DNA of 40,671 nucleotides from Lysobacteraceae bacterium. Lineage in GTDB: Bacteria; Pseudomonadota; Gammaproteobacteria; Xanthomonadales; Xanthomonadaceae. Location: NCBI GenBank assembly GCA_031263725.1, contig JAISFF010000058.1:1-40671 (forward strand). Reading direction: 5' to 3'. A program made the translations under genes and the position numbers. Positions 1 through 7,966 of the stretch are shown here, in pieces (the first letter of the stretch is position 1; every line of letters starts with the position of its first letter). The notes below the pieces were generated by a model, which searched no databases, was not told where the DNA came from, and saw only the letters and a list, made by a program, of their open reading frames with translations.

Positions 1-239
1 GTTCATCACTCCCCACTGTCCCCAGCAGAACGGAATGGTCGAGCGGGTCATCCGCACGCTCAAGGAGCAGTGCGCGCATCGGCACCGCTTCGAGACCTTG
101 CAGCATGCCAGCCGCGTGATCGGCGACTGGATCCACTTTTACAACCATCAGCGCCCTCATCAGGCGCTGGCCATGAAAACCCCGGCTGAGGCTTATGCGT
201 TAGCCGTTTAAGGTGAGCTGGTTCGGCTGGGTCATTACA
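1..239 (+). mobile_element. 3' end of an IS3-family insertion sequence
   Basis: The window opens inside an insertion sequence whose transposase reads toward the right. After the transposase stop (209-211) a short tail runs to GTCATTACA at 231-239. I take the final CA as the probable right terminus, because IS3-family elements typically end in CA; the left end lies outside the window, so the inverted repeat cannot be confirmed. The end would lie about 150 bases before the TonB-dependent receptor start, so the element could have replaced or altered that gene's promoter. Confidence 0.6.
2..211 (+). CDS. IS3-family transposase OrfB, C-terminal fragment
   Basis: Seventy codons in frame from base 2 to a TAA at 209-211; the 5' part lies outside the window. 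The fragment carries the end of the DDE integrase core: the QQNGMVERVIRTLKEQ stretch contains the third catalytic acid (Glu of VER), followed by the conserved FYNHQRPHQAL and TPAEA motifs that close IS3-family OrfB proteins. Its role is DNA cleavage and strand transfer during transposition. Nothing visible is frameshifted or broken, but whether the whole transposase is intact cannot be judged here. Confidence 0.85.
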   Translation, partial: FITPHCPQQNGMVERVIRTLKEQCAHRHRFETLQHASRVIGDWIHFYNHQRPHQALAMKTPAEAYALAV

Positions 240-389
240 GAAACGCACATGCGCGATGCGTTGAATCGGCAGCAAGCATCGTGAAAATCCGTTTGCCTTC
301 ATCCGGATACTCATCTACCATCCCAGGCAGCAAGCTCATCGCCAGCCCCTGATCCATTCTTTATCAGTCCTCTCAGGGGAACCACCCAG

Positions 390-2639
390 ATGAAAATCAC
401 CACCCTGTCGGTGGCGGTGACGCTTGCCTTGGCCAGCGCCTCCGCCTTCGCGCAAGACCATGCCTGCCGGAATGCCATCGCCGAGGCGCAACGGCAATGC
501 GGCAGCGACAACGATCCGGTCACCTGCATCCGCGACCGCGCACCCAGCCGATGCCACGACGAACTGCGGCGCGAACAGGACGATGTCACGACATTCCCGC
601 GCATGACCGTCGTCGGCACCCGTTTCGCCATCGATGTCGACAAATACCCCGGTTCGGCCAGCATCCTGCTCGATGACGACCTGGACAAATCCACCGAGGT
701 CATCCGCGCGCTGGACGGCGTGCCCGGCATCGACACCGGCAACGACAACGGCCGTAGCGTCGGCCAGCAATATTCGATCCGCGGCTTCGGCTACAGCGGC
801 GAAAGCCGGGTCATCGTGATGCTGGACGGGGTGCCGCGCTCGACCAATCTGTATTCCAATCTGACCTCCAGTTTCCGGGTCGATTCGGATCTGATCCAGC
901 AGGTCGACGTGGTTCGCGGTTCGTCGTCCATTTCGCACGGCGGCGGCGCCATCGGCGGCGTCATCAACATGGTCACCAAGGATGCCGAGGATTTCATCCT
1001 GCCGGGCAATGAGGTCGGCCTCGCCACCCGCGTCCGCTACGATTCCAACAACCAGCGCCAGGGTTATGCGGCTTTCGGTTTCGCGCCAGATTCACTGCCC
1101 GTGGATTTGCTGGCCTTTCTCAAGAAATCCAGCAAGGGCGATCTGCGCCTGGCCGAGCGCATCCGGCCGGCCAGCGGCGACGCCTATCGCGACATCGCCA
1201 ACGACGAGGACATGACTTCGCTGTTCCTGAAAGCCGGCTGGGACATCGCCGAAGGCCAGCGCCTGACCTTGAGCCACTTCGATTATCGCGACGATACCGA
1301 AGTCGCCTGGCAGAGCCTCTACAACCAGGAACTGTCCTCGATCACCGGGCCGGTGGTCGGCAGCCTGGAGCAACGCGACACCGTGCTGCGCTATGTCGCC
1401 GATCCAGCCTCCAATCCGTGGCTCAATCTCAGCGCCACCGCCTACACCAGCCAGGCGTTCTACGAGCGCGGCTACGATTACGTGGACAGCGCGAACGCAC
1501 GCCAGACCCTGTACTACAAGAACCAGGACAAGCGCTGGGGCGTCTCCGCGCAGAACCTGATGACATTCTCTACCGGCCCGGTGAATCACCGTCTGCTGCT
1601 GGGCGTGGATTATCAGCATCGCGAAGAGGATGCCCTGTACGACCTCAATGGCGTATTGTCCGATTTCGGTTCCATGCCGAACGAATACGACGACATGGGC
1701 ATTTTCATCCAGCACGAGTCGCGTTACTTCGACGACCGGCTGGCGCTGCAACTGGGCGGGCGCTACGACAAGTTCAAGCGCAAGGTGCTCGGCGTACCGG
1801 AAAACTACGACAACGGCCAGTTCTCGCCGCGCATCGGCGTGAGCTTCGAGCTGTTTCCGCAGTTCAATCTGCTGGCGAATTATTCGGAATCGTTCCGCGC
1901 GCCCACGCCGCACGAAACCTCGTCCGTCGGCCCGCTCAACATCAATTACTGGTATCTGCCCAATCCCGACCTGAAGCCGGAAACCTCCAGGGAATACGAG
2001 CTTGGTTTTTCCTGGCGCAAGCAGGGGCTGTTCACCGCCGACGACCATTTCCACATCAAGACCATGTACTTCACCGGCAAGATCGAGGACATGATCGATC
2101 TGTATCCCGATCTGACCGGCCCGACGCCACCGCAGAGCCTGTACTACGCGACCTATCGCAACATCGGCCAGGTCGATCGTCATGGCGTGGAATTCGAGGC
2201 CTCCTACCGGCAACCGCGCTGGGGCGCGCAACTGAGCTACGAGCATCTGAACCAGCAGGACCGCGAAACCCACGAGCGCACGCCTTGGGCATTTGCCGAC
2301 AAGATCCAGCTCGGATTGTCGTTGCGGCCCATGCGCAGCCAGGACTTCGAAGTCAGCGCGCAGATCAAGCACTGGCTGAAGCCGGACCAGAATCCGAAAA
2401 GCTACACCTCGCGCGGCGTGACCTACTTCTACGTCCACGACGACTACACCCACGTCGATCTGAACGCGCGCTGGCGTCCGGTTTCGACCGGCATCGACTT
2501 CCTCGACGACAGCACCCAGTTCCTGCTCGGCATCGACAACCTGTTCGATCAGCGCCGGCTGCATCCGTCCAATGTCGAAACCAGTACCCGCGTCGGCCTA
2601 GGCCGCAACATCTACCTGAGCATCAGCAAGCAGTTCTGA
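390..2639 (+). CDS. TonB-dependent outer-membrane receptor
   Basis: This 749-residue protein starts with a signal peptide (about residues 1-21, cleavage after SAFA). A TonB-box-like stretch (MTVVGTR, about 72-78) leads into a plug domain with the RGFG...VMLDGVPR and VDVVRGSSS...GGAIGGVINM motifs. The 22-strand barrel carries the ESFRAPTP and NPDLKPETSREYELG motifs, then GIDNLFDQ, and ends in a terminal Phe. It should bring a scarce ligand across the outer membrane using TonB-ExbB-ExbD energy. The FRAPTP/PDLKPETS style resembles haem, haemoglobin and siderophore receptors, but I cannot name the ligand. Between the signal peptide and the TonB box lies an unusual segment with four cysteines (26, 37, 46, 55). 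An AGGGGAA ribosome site lies just upstream. The gene stands alone, with an IS end about 150 bases before it; I saw no clear Fur box. Confidence 0.9.
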   Translation: MKITTLSVAVTLALASASAFAQDHACRNAIAEAQRQCGSDNDPVTCIRDRAPSRCHDELRREQDDVTTFPRMTVVGTRFAIDVDKYPGSASILLDDDLDKSTEVIRALDGVPGIDTGNDNGRSVGQQYSIRGFGYSGESRVIVMLDGVPRSTNLYSNLTSSFRVDSDLIQQVDVVRGSSSISHGGGAIGGVINMVTKDAEDFILPGNEVGLATRVRYDSNNQRQGYAAFGFAPDSLPVDLLAFLKKSSKGDLRLAERIRPASGDAYRDIANDEDMTSLFLKAGWDIAEGQRLTLSHFDYRDDTEVAWQSLYNQELSSITGPVVGSLEQRDTVLRYVADPASNPWLNLSATAYTSQAFYERGYDYVDSANARQTLYYKNQDKRWGVSAQNLMTFSTGPVNHRLLLGVDYQHREEDALYDLNGVLSDFGSMPNEYDDMGIFIQHESRYFDDRLALQLGGRYDKFKRKVLGVPENYDNGQFSPRIGVSFELFPQFNLLANYSESFRAPTPHETSSVGPLNINYWYLPNPDLKPETSREYELGFSWRKQGLFTADDHFHIKTMYFTGKIEDMIDLYPDLTGPTPPQSLYYATYRNIGQVDRHGVEFEASYRQPRWGAQLSYEHLNQQDRETHERTPWAFADKIQLGLSLRPMRSQDFEVSAQIKHWLKPDQNPKSYTSRGVTYFYVHDDYTHVDLNARWRPVSTGIDFLDDSTQFLLGIDNLFDQRRLHPSNVETSTRVGLGRNIYLSISKQF

Positions 2640-2775
2640 TCCCGGTGGCCGGAGCGGCCCGTGCCGCTCCGGTCATGGTCGGCGCCGAATTTTCGGCCTA
2701 TCGGGGGCGCGGCTAGGGATCGCGGGCATCGACGTATAAAATGCCGGTTCTTTCCGATTCGATGGGGTGATGTCC

Positions 2776-4062
2776 GTGAAAATCCTGGTTATCGGCTCCG
2801 GCGGCCGCGAACATGCCCTGGCCTGGAAACTTGCCCAGTCTTCACGGGTCGGCGAGGTCCTGGTCGCTCCCGGCAACGCCGGCACCGCCACCGAGCACCT
2901 GTGCCGCAACGTCGCAGTCGCCGCCACCGACATCGATGGCCTGATCGATCTGGTCAGGCGCGAAGACATCGCCGTCACCGTGGTCGGCCCGGAGGCGCCA
3001 CTGGTCGCCGGCATCGTCGATCGCTTCCGCGCCGAAGGCCTGCGCATCTTCGGACCCACCCGCGCCGCGGCGCAACTGGAAGGCAGCAAGGCCTTCGCCA
3101 AGGATTTTCTGGCCCGTCACGGTATTCCGACCGCGTTCTACCGGGTCTTCAGCGAAGTCGAGCCGGCACTGGCCTATATCGCCGAGAAAGGCGCGCCTAT
3201 CGTGGTCAAGGCCGACGGCCTGGCCGCCGGCAAGGGCGTCATCGTCGCCCTGACCCGGGCCGAAGCCGAGGCCGCCGTACGCGACATGCTCTCCGGCAAC
3301 GCCTTCGGCGCGGCTGGCGCACGCGTAGTGATCGAGGAGTTCCTCGAAGGCGAGGAAGCCAGCTTCATCTCCATGGTCGATGGCCGCACCGCGCTGCCGA
3401 TGGCGACCTCGCAGGACCACAAGCGGGTCGGCGACGGCGATACCGGTCCCAACACCGGTGGCATGGGCGCCTACTCGCCGGCGCCAGTGGTCACCGCTGC
3501 GATCCACGACCGCATCATGCGCGAGATCGTCGATCCGACCGTCAAGGGCATGATCGACGACGGCATGCCGTTCACCGGCTTCCTGTATGCCGGACTGATG
3601 ATCGGCCGCGACGGCGCGCCCAAGGTCATCGAATTCAACGTGCGTTTCGGCGATCCGGAAACCCAGCCGGTCATGCTGCGCCTGCAGTCGGATCTGCTGG
3701 GCCTGATCGAAGCGGCCATCGACGGCGAACTCGACGAGGCGCGGGCGCAGTGGAATCCATCGCCGGCGCTGGGCGTGGTCATGGCCGCCGCGCGCTATCC
3801 GGAATCGCCCCGGACCGGTGACGTTATCCGTGGCCTGGGACACGAACCGGTCGGCGCCAAGGTATTCCACGCCGGTACCCGACCCGGCGACAACGGCGAT
3901 GTGCTGACCAGCGGCGGCCGCGTGCTGTGCGTGACCGCATTGGGCGAGAACGTCGCCGCCGCGCAGCGCGCCGCCTACACCCTGGTTGCTACCATCCACT
4001 GGGAGGGCGAATTCCATCGCCACGACATCGGCTGGCGCGCCATCGAGCGCGAGCGTCGTTGA
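2776..4062 (+). CDS. purD: Phosphoribosylamine-glycine ligase (GARS)
   Basis: PurD joins 5-phosphoribosylamine and glycine using ATP, the second step of de novo purine synthesis in the cytosol. The N-terminal GSGGREHALAWKL motif, GPEAPLVAG, the ATP-grasp segments (VVKADGLAAGKGV, EEFLEGEEASF), the DGDTGPNTGGMGAYSP signature and the EFNVRFGDPETQ metal/ATP site are all present, and about 430 residues is the normal length. Three in-frame starts exist: GTG 2767, ATG 2770 and GTG 2776. I chose 2776 because the GGGG at 2764-2767 is then at a normal ribosome-site distance and the protein begins MKILVIG like its homologues; ATG 2770 is the alternative. TATAAA at 2735-2740 may be a -10 element, but no good -35 is visible. 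purH, a frequent neighbour, is absent. Confidence 0.95.
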   Translation: MKILVIGSGGREHALAWKLAQSSRVGEVLVAPGNAGTATEHLCRNVAVAATDIDGLIDLVRREDIAVTVVGPEAPLVAGIVDRFRAEGLRIFGPTRAAAQLEGSKAFAKDFLARHGIPTAFYRVFSEVEPALAYIAEKGAPIVVKADGLAAGKGVIVALTRAEAEAAVRDMLSGNAFGAAGARVVIEEFLEGEEASFISMVDGRTALPMATSQDHKRVGDGDTGPNTGGMGAYSPAPVVTAAIHDRIMREIVDPTVKGMIDDGMPFTGFLYAGLMIGRDGAPKVIEFNVRFGDPETQPVMLRLQSDLLGLIEAAIDGELDEARAQWNPSPALGVVMAAARYPESPRTGDVIRGLGHEPVGAKVFHAGTRPGDNGDVLTSGGRVLCVTALGENVAAAQRAAYTLVATIHWEGEFHRHDIGWRAIERERR

Positions 4063-4185
4063 TAAGCGGCCAGCCGGCGGAATGCTCCCCACCGCCGCGA
4101 TCGCACTCCGCAATGGCCATCATGGACGATAAACCTCGCCGCCGGTCCGCGCCGGAACCGACCACCCGGACCCCGTGAACGGGTT

Positions 4186-4674
4186 TCAGATCCGGCCGTA
4201 ATCCACGAACATGAAATCGAACGCATGTTTCTCGTCGGCCGGATGGAGCTCGCGCTGTTCCGCCTTCCATTGCGTCGCATCGAACGCGGGGAAGAAGGCA
4301 TCGGCATCCCCGATCACCGTATCCACATGCGTCAGAGACAGTTGCGTGGCCAGCGGCAAGGTCAATGCGTAGATCTCGGCTCCGCCGATGACACTCAGGC
4401 CTTCGGCTTCTTCGGCACTCAACCCGCACAATGCCGCTTCCAGCGAAGCCACCGCTTGCATGCCGTCGAAAGGCGCGCGACCGGAGCGGGTCAGCACCAG
4501 ATTGCGCCGGCCCGGAAGCGGGCGACCGAGCGATTCGGCAGTCTTGCGCCCCATCAGAACGGGCTTGCCCAAAGTCAATGCCTTGAAGCGTTTGAGATCG
4601 TCGGGCAATCGCCACGGCAGATCGTTGTCGCGGCCGATGGCGTTGTGCCGGTCGATGGCGGCGATCAGTCTCAT
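4186..4674 (-). CDS. folA: Dihydrofolate reductase
   Basis: This 162-residue protein reduces dihydrofolate to tetrahydrofolate with NADPH and is the trimethoprim target. Visible family marks are IAAIDRHNAIGRDNDLPW at the start, the LPDDLKRFK active-site helix (the acidic residue equivalent to E. coli Asp27 is about Asp26), the GRKTAESLGRPLPGR NADPH-binding stretch and VIGGAEIYAL. The in-frame reading extends far upstream, but the ATG at 4674 gives the canonical N terminus and overlaps the preceding gene's stop by four bases (TCAT at 4671-4674 on the plus strand), suggesting translational coupling. It ends an operon with thyA, whose product generates dihydrofolate, so the two enzymes of the thymidylate cycle are co-transcribed. 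Confidence 0.95.
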   Translation of the reverse strand: MRLIAAIDRHNAIGRDNDLPWRLPDDLKRFKALTLGKPVLMGRKTAESLGRPLPGRRNLVLTRSGRAPFDGMQAVASLEAALCGLSAEEAEGLSVIGGAEIYALTLPLATQLSLTHVDTVIGDADAFFPAFDATQWKAEQRELHPADEKHAFDFMFVDYGRI

Positions 4675-5126
4675 CCCGGCACCGCATGTCCCAGCACTTC
4701 GGGAGTCTCGGCGATGACAGCTCCGCGCAAGTGCGTCCTCAACACGCCGCGTCCGGCGATGAATACCCAGCGATACCGCTTGCCGCCGGTCGTGGTCACT
4801 TCGATCTTGACCCGTCTGGCCTGAAACAGCAGACTCACCTGCTTCGCCTCCAGAACGCCGAACCCGTACAGCGGCAAGCGCGAACGGCCACGAAACAGAC
4901 TGAAACTCTCGATGAATCCCTCGCCCAGCCAGATCATCCGCGCCGGCAGATAGACCCAGCTCTGATAGACCATGACCGCCAGCAGCAATGCCGAGAACAT
5001 CAGCTTGACCGGCGGCACGAAGGCGCTCCGCCAAGCGATCAGGACCAGCAGCAGCAGGAAGGCATCGCCCACGATCGAGCAGACCCAGAAAAAGGCCGTC
5101 ATCGGGGAGGACAGGCGCCGCCGCAT
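4671..5126 (-). CDS. Small two-helix membrane protein of unknown function
   Basis: The product has 151 residues. Two hydrophobic segments (about 9-31 and 36-58) precede a soluble C-terminal half rich in basic residues and beta-prone stretches (RVKIEVTTTGGKRYRWVF). I do not recognise a family; the fold could be a PH-like domain anchored by two helices, but that is inference. A start at the second Met (about 5102) is possible. Its stop overlaps the folA start (ATGA), and the upstream gene lies about 40 bases away, so it is expressed with lgt-thyA-folA. The context gives no clear functional clue beyond membrane location. Confidence 0.75.
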   Translation of the reverse strand: MRRRLSSPMTAFFWVCSIVGDAFLLLLVLIAWRSAFVPPVKLMFSALLLAVMVYQSWVYLPARMIWLGEGFIESFSLFRGRSRLPLYGFGVLEAKQVSLLFQARRVKIEVTTTGGKRYRWVFIAGRGVLRTHLRGAVIAETPEVLGHAVPG

Positions 5127-5167
5127 GGCCCTGGCCTATCCCGCGCCGAAGAGAGCAGACAGGTTCA

Positions 5168-5713
5168 TCACCGCCGCTCCGCATGCAAGCAGTCGCGCAG
5201 ACGCGTACCGCGACCGAAGCTCCGGTCGCCCGGATACTCGACATCGTCGATGCGCCACCGCCCCTGCTCACAGCGCATCCACGTTCTGTCTTCCCAGGCC
5301 GCCGGTGTTGCCTGCGACACATGGGCCGGCGGGTCATAGCGCAACCGCAGCAACGTCGCCGCCGCGCGCCCGGCGATCGCCCCGGGGACCGCCCGCGCGT
5401 CCTCGCCCTGGCCGAAGCGCTCGAACAGGCTGCCTTCGATATATGGCGGCTTGCCTTCCGGGCATGCCTGCATGAAACGCCGCTGCACACTGCGTTCGGT
5501 TTCGATATCGGCCTGTAATCCAGGCGACAGCTCCGGCATGGTCTGTTGCGGAGGCAATCCCGGGTCCTGCCCGGAGTCAGCCGCCAGATGCGCGTAAAGC
5601 ACCCGCGCGCGTTCCGCCTGGTCGCCCACGCAAGCTTCGGCGCCCACCATGCAGATCGTCGACGCCAATGTCGCCGGCAACAGCAGCAAAAGGCGGCGCG
5701 GGCAACGGCTCAT
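5168..5713 (-). CDS. Secreted protein of unknown function (possibly DUF3828-like)
   Basis: The product has 181 residues. It begins MSRCPRR followed by a leucine-rich hydrophobic stretch and an AEA-C junction near residue 27, a signal peptide for export to the periplasm; the cysteine there is not in a standard lipobox. Further cysteines (MQACPEG, WMRCEQG, LRDCLHA) suggest disulfides. The C-terminal segment [17 protein letters not shown] resembles the end of DUF3828-type periplasmic proteins, but this is recognition by eye and weak. The ATG at 5711-5713 overlaps the thyA stop by four bases, so translation is probably coupled. No enzymatic motif is visible. Confidence 0.75.
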   Translation of the reverse strand: MSRCPRRLLLLLPATLASTICMVGAEACVGDQAERARVLYAHLAADSGQDPGLPPQQTMPELSPGLQADIETERSVQRRFMQACPEGKPPYIEGSLFERFGQGEDARAVPGAIAGRAAATLLRLRYDPPAHVSQATPAAWEDRTWMRCEQGRWRIDDVEYPGDRSFGRGTRLRDCLHAERR

Positions 5714-6504
5714 ATCGCCACCGGCGCCTTGATCGCGGGCAGCGGATCGTAGCCTTCGATCGCAACGTCCTCGAAGGTGAAAGCGAAGATGTCCTTCACC
5801 TGCGGGTTGAGCCGCAACCGCGGTGGCGGCAGCGGCGAACGCGACAACTGCTCGCGCGCCTGCTCGAAATGATTCGAATACAGATGCGCATCGCCCAAGG
5901 TATGCACGAAATCGCCCACCTGCAGACCGCAGACCTGCGCCACCATGTGCGTCAGCAAGGCGTAGCTGGCGATATTGAACGGCACGCCCAGGAAGATATC
6001 GGCGCTGCGCTGGTACAACTGGCAGCTCAGTTTGCCGTCGGCCACATAGAACTGAAACATCGTATGGCAGGGCATCAGCGCCATGCGCGGCAGATCGGCC
6101 ACGTTCCACGCCGATACGATCAGCCGCCGCGAATCGGGATTGCGCTTGATCTCGGCGATGACATTGCCGATCTGGTCGATCTGGTGACCGTCCGGACCGG
6201 CCCAGCGCCGCCATTGCTTGCCGTAGACCGGCCCCAGATCGCCGTCGGCATCAGCCCACTCGTCCCAGATCGTGACCTTGTGGTCGTGCAGATAGCCAAT
6301 GTTGGTATCGCCGCGCAGGAACCACAGCAGTTCGTAGATGATCGAGCGCAGATGCAGTTTCTTGGTGGTGACCAGCGGAAAGCCTTCGCCCAGATCGAAA
6401 CGCATCTGCCAGCCGAATACGCTGCGGGTGCCGGTACCGGTACGGTCGGCCTTCTCGGCACCCTTGCGCAATACGTGATCCAGCAGTTGCAGGTAAGGCT
6501 TCAT
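5710..6504 (-). CDS. thyA: Thymidylate synthase
   Basis: ThyA methylates dUMP to dTMP using methylene-tetrahydrofolate and releases dihydrofolate. At 264 residues it matches the E. coli enzyme in length, and the catalytic cysteine falls at position 146 in [10 protein letters not shown]. Other family marks are [70 protein letters not shown] and [12 protein letters not shown]. The reading frame extends upstream into lgt, but ATG 6504 gives the exact family N terminus (MKPYLQLL) and forms an ATGA overlap with the lgt stop. The folate partner folA lies three genes downstream in the same transcript. Confidence 0.97.
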   Translation of the reverse strand: MKPYLQLLDHVLRKGAEKADRTGTGTRSVFGWQMRFDLGEGFPLVTTKKLHLRSIIYELLWFLRGDTNIGYLHDHKVTIWDEWADADGDLGPVYGKQWRRWAGPDGHQIDQIGNVIAEIKRNPDSRRLIVSAWNVADLPRMALMPCHTMFQFYVADGKLSCQLYQRSADIFLGVPFNIASYALLTHMVAQVCGLQVGDFVHTLGDAHLYSNHFEQAREQLSRSPLPPPRLRLNPQVKDIFAFTFEDVAIEGYDPLPAIKAPVAI

Positions 6505-7406
6505 GTCTTCTCCTCGACCGGGGCGGCAGGCTGCAACGTCGGCGCGCGCCGCGACAGCCACAACAGCAGGAATCCGACCAGGACCAGCGGCACGCTCAGC
6601 AACTGTCCCATGGTCAACCAGCCGAAGGCCAGGTAGCCGATCTCCGCATCCGGCACGCGCACGAACTCGACGGTGAAACGGAACAGGCCATACAGCACCG
6701 CGAACAGGCCGGATACGGCATAACGGGGGCGCGGTCTGGACGAGAACCACCACAGGATGCAGAACATCACCAGCCCTTCCAGGAACGCCTGATAGAGCTG
6801 CGAAGGATGTCGCGCGAACCGATCAAGCGCGCCGGCGGCGTATTCGCTCTGCAACTGGGTGGCCGACAGGCCCGCCAGATTGGGATCCTTGAGGAAGATG
6901 ACGCCCCAGTCCGTGCCGGTGTACTTGCCCCACAACTCGCCGCCGATGAAGTTGCCTATCCGGCCGAAACCCAGTCCCGGCGGCACCAGCGGCGCGATGA
7001 AGTCCACCACGTCGAAGAAATTCAGCTTGTGCCGCCACCACCACCAGCCGCACGCGACGAGCACGCCCAGCAGACCGCCGTGGAAACTCATGCCGCCGTC
7101 CCAGACCTTGAACAGGAGCGCCGGATCCGCCAGGAAACTCCGAAACTCGTAGAACAGCATGTAGCCGACGCGGCCGCCGATCACCACGCCCAGCATCGCG
7201 TAGAACAGCAGATCGGAATAGGCATTGGCGTCCACGCCCGGCAGGCGTCCGGCTCGGACCCGTCGCTGCCCCAGCCACCATGCGACGGCAAAGCCCAGCA
7301 GATACATGATGCCGTACCAATGCACCTGTGGATGGAACTGGCGTCCGAACAGGCCGAACGCCGGCAGCGAAAACGCGATGGGATCGATCTGGTGAAGATA
7401 GATCAT
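6501..7406 (-). CDS. lgt: Phosphatidylglycerol-prolipoprotein diacylglyceryl transferase
   Basis: Lgt transfers diacylglycerol from phosphatidylglycerol to the lipobox cysteine of prolipoproteins, the first lipoprotein maturation step, at the inner membrane. The 301-residue protein has about seven hydrophobic helices, the SFHGGLLG motif (His about 109) and the Lgt signature [15 protein letters not shown] with the essential Arg near 149. Length and the start MIYLHQIDP with [11 protein letters not shown] are typical. It is the first gene of a five-gene minus-strand operon (lgt, thyA, two unknowns, folA). The promoter must lie in the gene-free stretch upstream (after 7407), but I could not pick convincing -35/-10 boxes. 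Confidence 0.97.
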   Translation of the reverse strand: MIYLHQIDPIAFSLPAFGLFGRQFHPQVHWYGIMYLLGFAVAWWLGQRRVRAGRLPGVDANAYSDLLFYAMLGVVIGGRVGYMLFYEFRSFLADPALLFKVWDGGMSFHGGLLGVLVACGWWWWRHKLNFFDVVDFIAPLVPPGLGFGRIGNFIGGELWGKYTGTDWGVIFLKDPNLAGLSATQLQSEYAAGALDRFARHPSQLYQAFLEGLVMFCILWWFSSRPRPRYAVSGLFAVLYGLFRFTVEFVRVPDAEIGYLAFGWLTMGQLLSVPLVLVGFLLLWLSRRAPTLQPAAPVEEKT

Positions 7407-7966
7407 GGAAACCTGGGTTGGATCACGAGCCCGCTATTGTGCCCCAGCGGCGTGTCGAATGCCGTTAGCATCGACAGCGGGCACGGCAAACATCGTGCTG
7501 ACGAACTTTCCGGGACCGCGTCGCCCGCTTGGGGCCTCCGGCTTCCGGGGATTCATCCTCCGCCGCCATTTGTCAGGCTGGCGCGCGTCCTCGGCGATGG
7601 CGGCCTTGCGGACACCCGCATCCGAGGAACGACTGGGCAACCGGCATGGCCACGAAGGAACATGCGAGCGCGATGAGCGCGCTCCGGCAAGGCGCGCCGC
7701 TACAGCGCCCCCGGCCGGTTCGGCAGTCCCGGTCGGAACCGGGTCTGACCGGATCGGCGGGGAAACGCCGTTCCCGCAGTCCGGAGACGGCCGCTATGCC
7801 CCGCAGCGCCGCCTGCTCGGCCTGTCCCTCGCGCAGGGAAGCCCGCATCGCATGGAAAACTCTCCAATGTTCCATTGACCAGGAAAGAAACGCCCACCCA
7901 CCATCACGAAGGATTTGCCAGTACACAGCCAAGTCCGGAACCCGGGGCGACAATGGATCATGTCAT
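7407..7966. other. 560-base stretch without a recognisable gene
   Basis: This lies between the lgt start and the end of the autotransporter gene, both on the minus strand. Several frames are open because of the high GC content, but none gives a recognisable protein, and the longer ones are arginine- and proline-rich in the way of non-coding GC-rich DNA. The part next to 7407 must hold the lgt promoter. I found no strong hairpin with a T-run that would terminate the autotransporter transcript. Confidence 0.5.

Noticed and set aside
240..389. A Fur box upstream of the TonB-dependent receptor
   Set aside because: I looked for the GATAATGATAATCATTATC pattern and found no convincing match, so iron control is not claimed.
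7573..7953. A 126-codon minus-strand frame in the lgt/autotransporter gap
   Set aside because: Arg/Cys-rich translation with no recognisable motif and no good ribosome site. A real small gene cannot be excluded, but there is no support for it.
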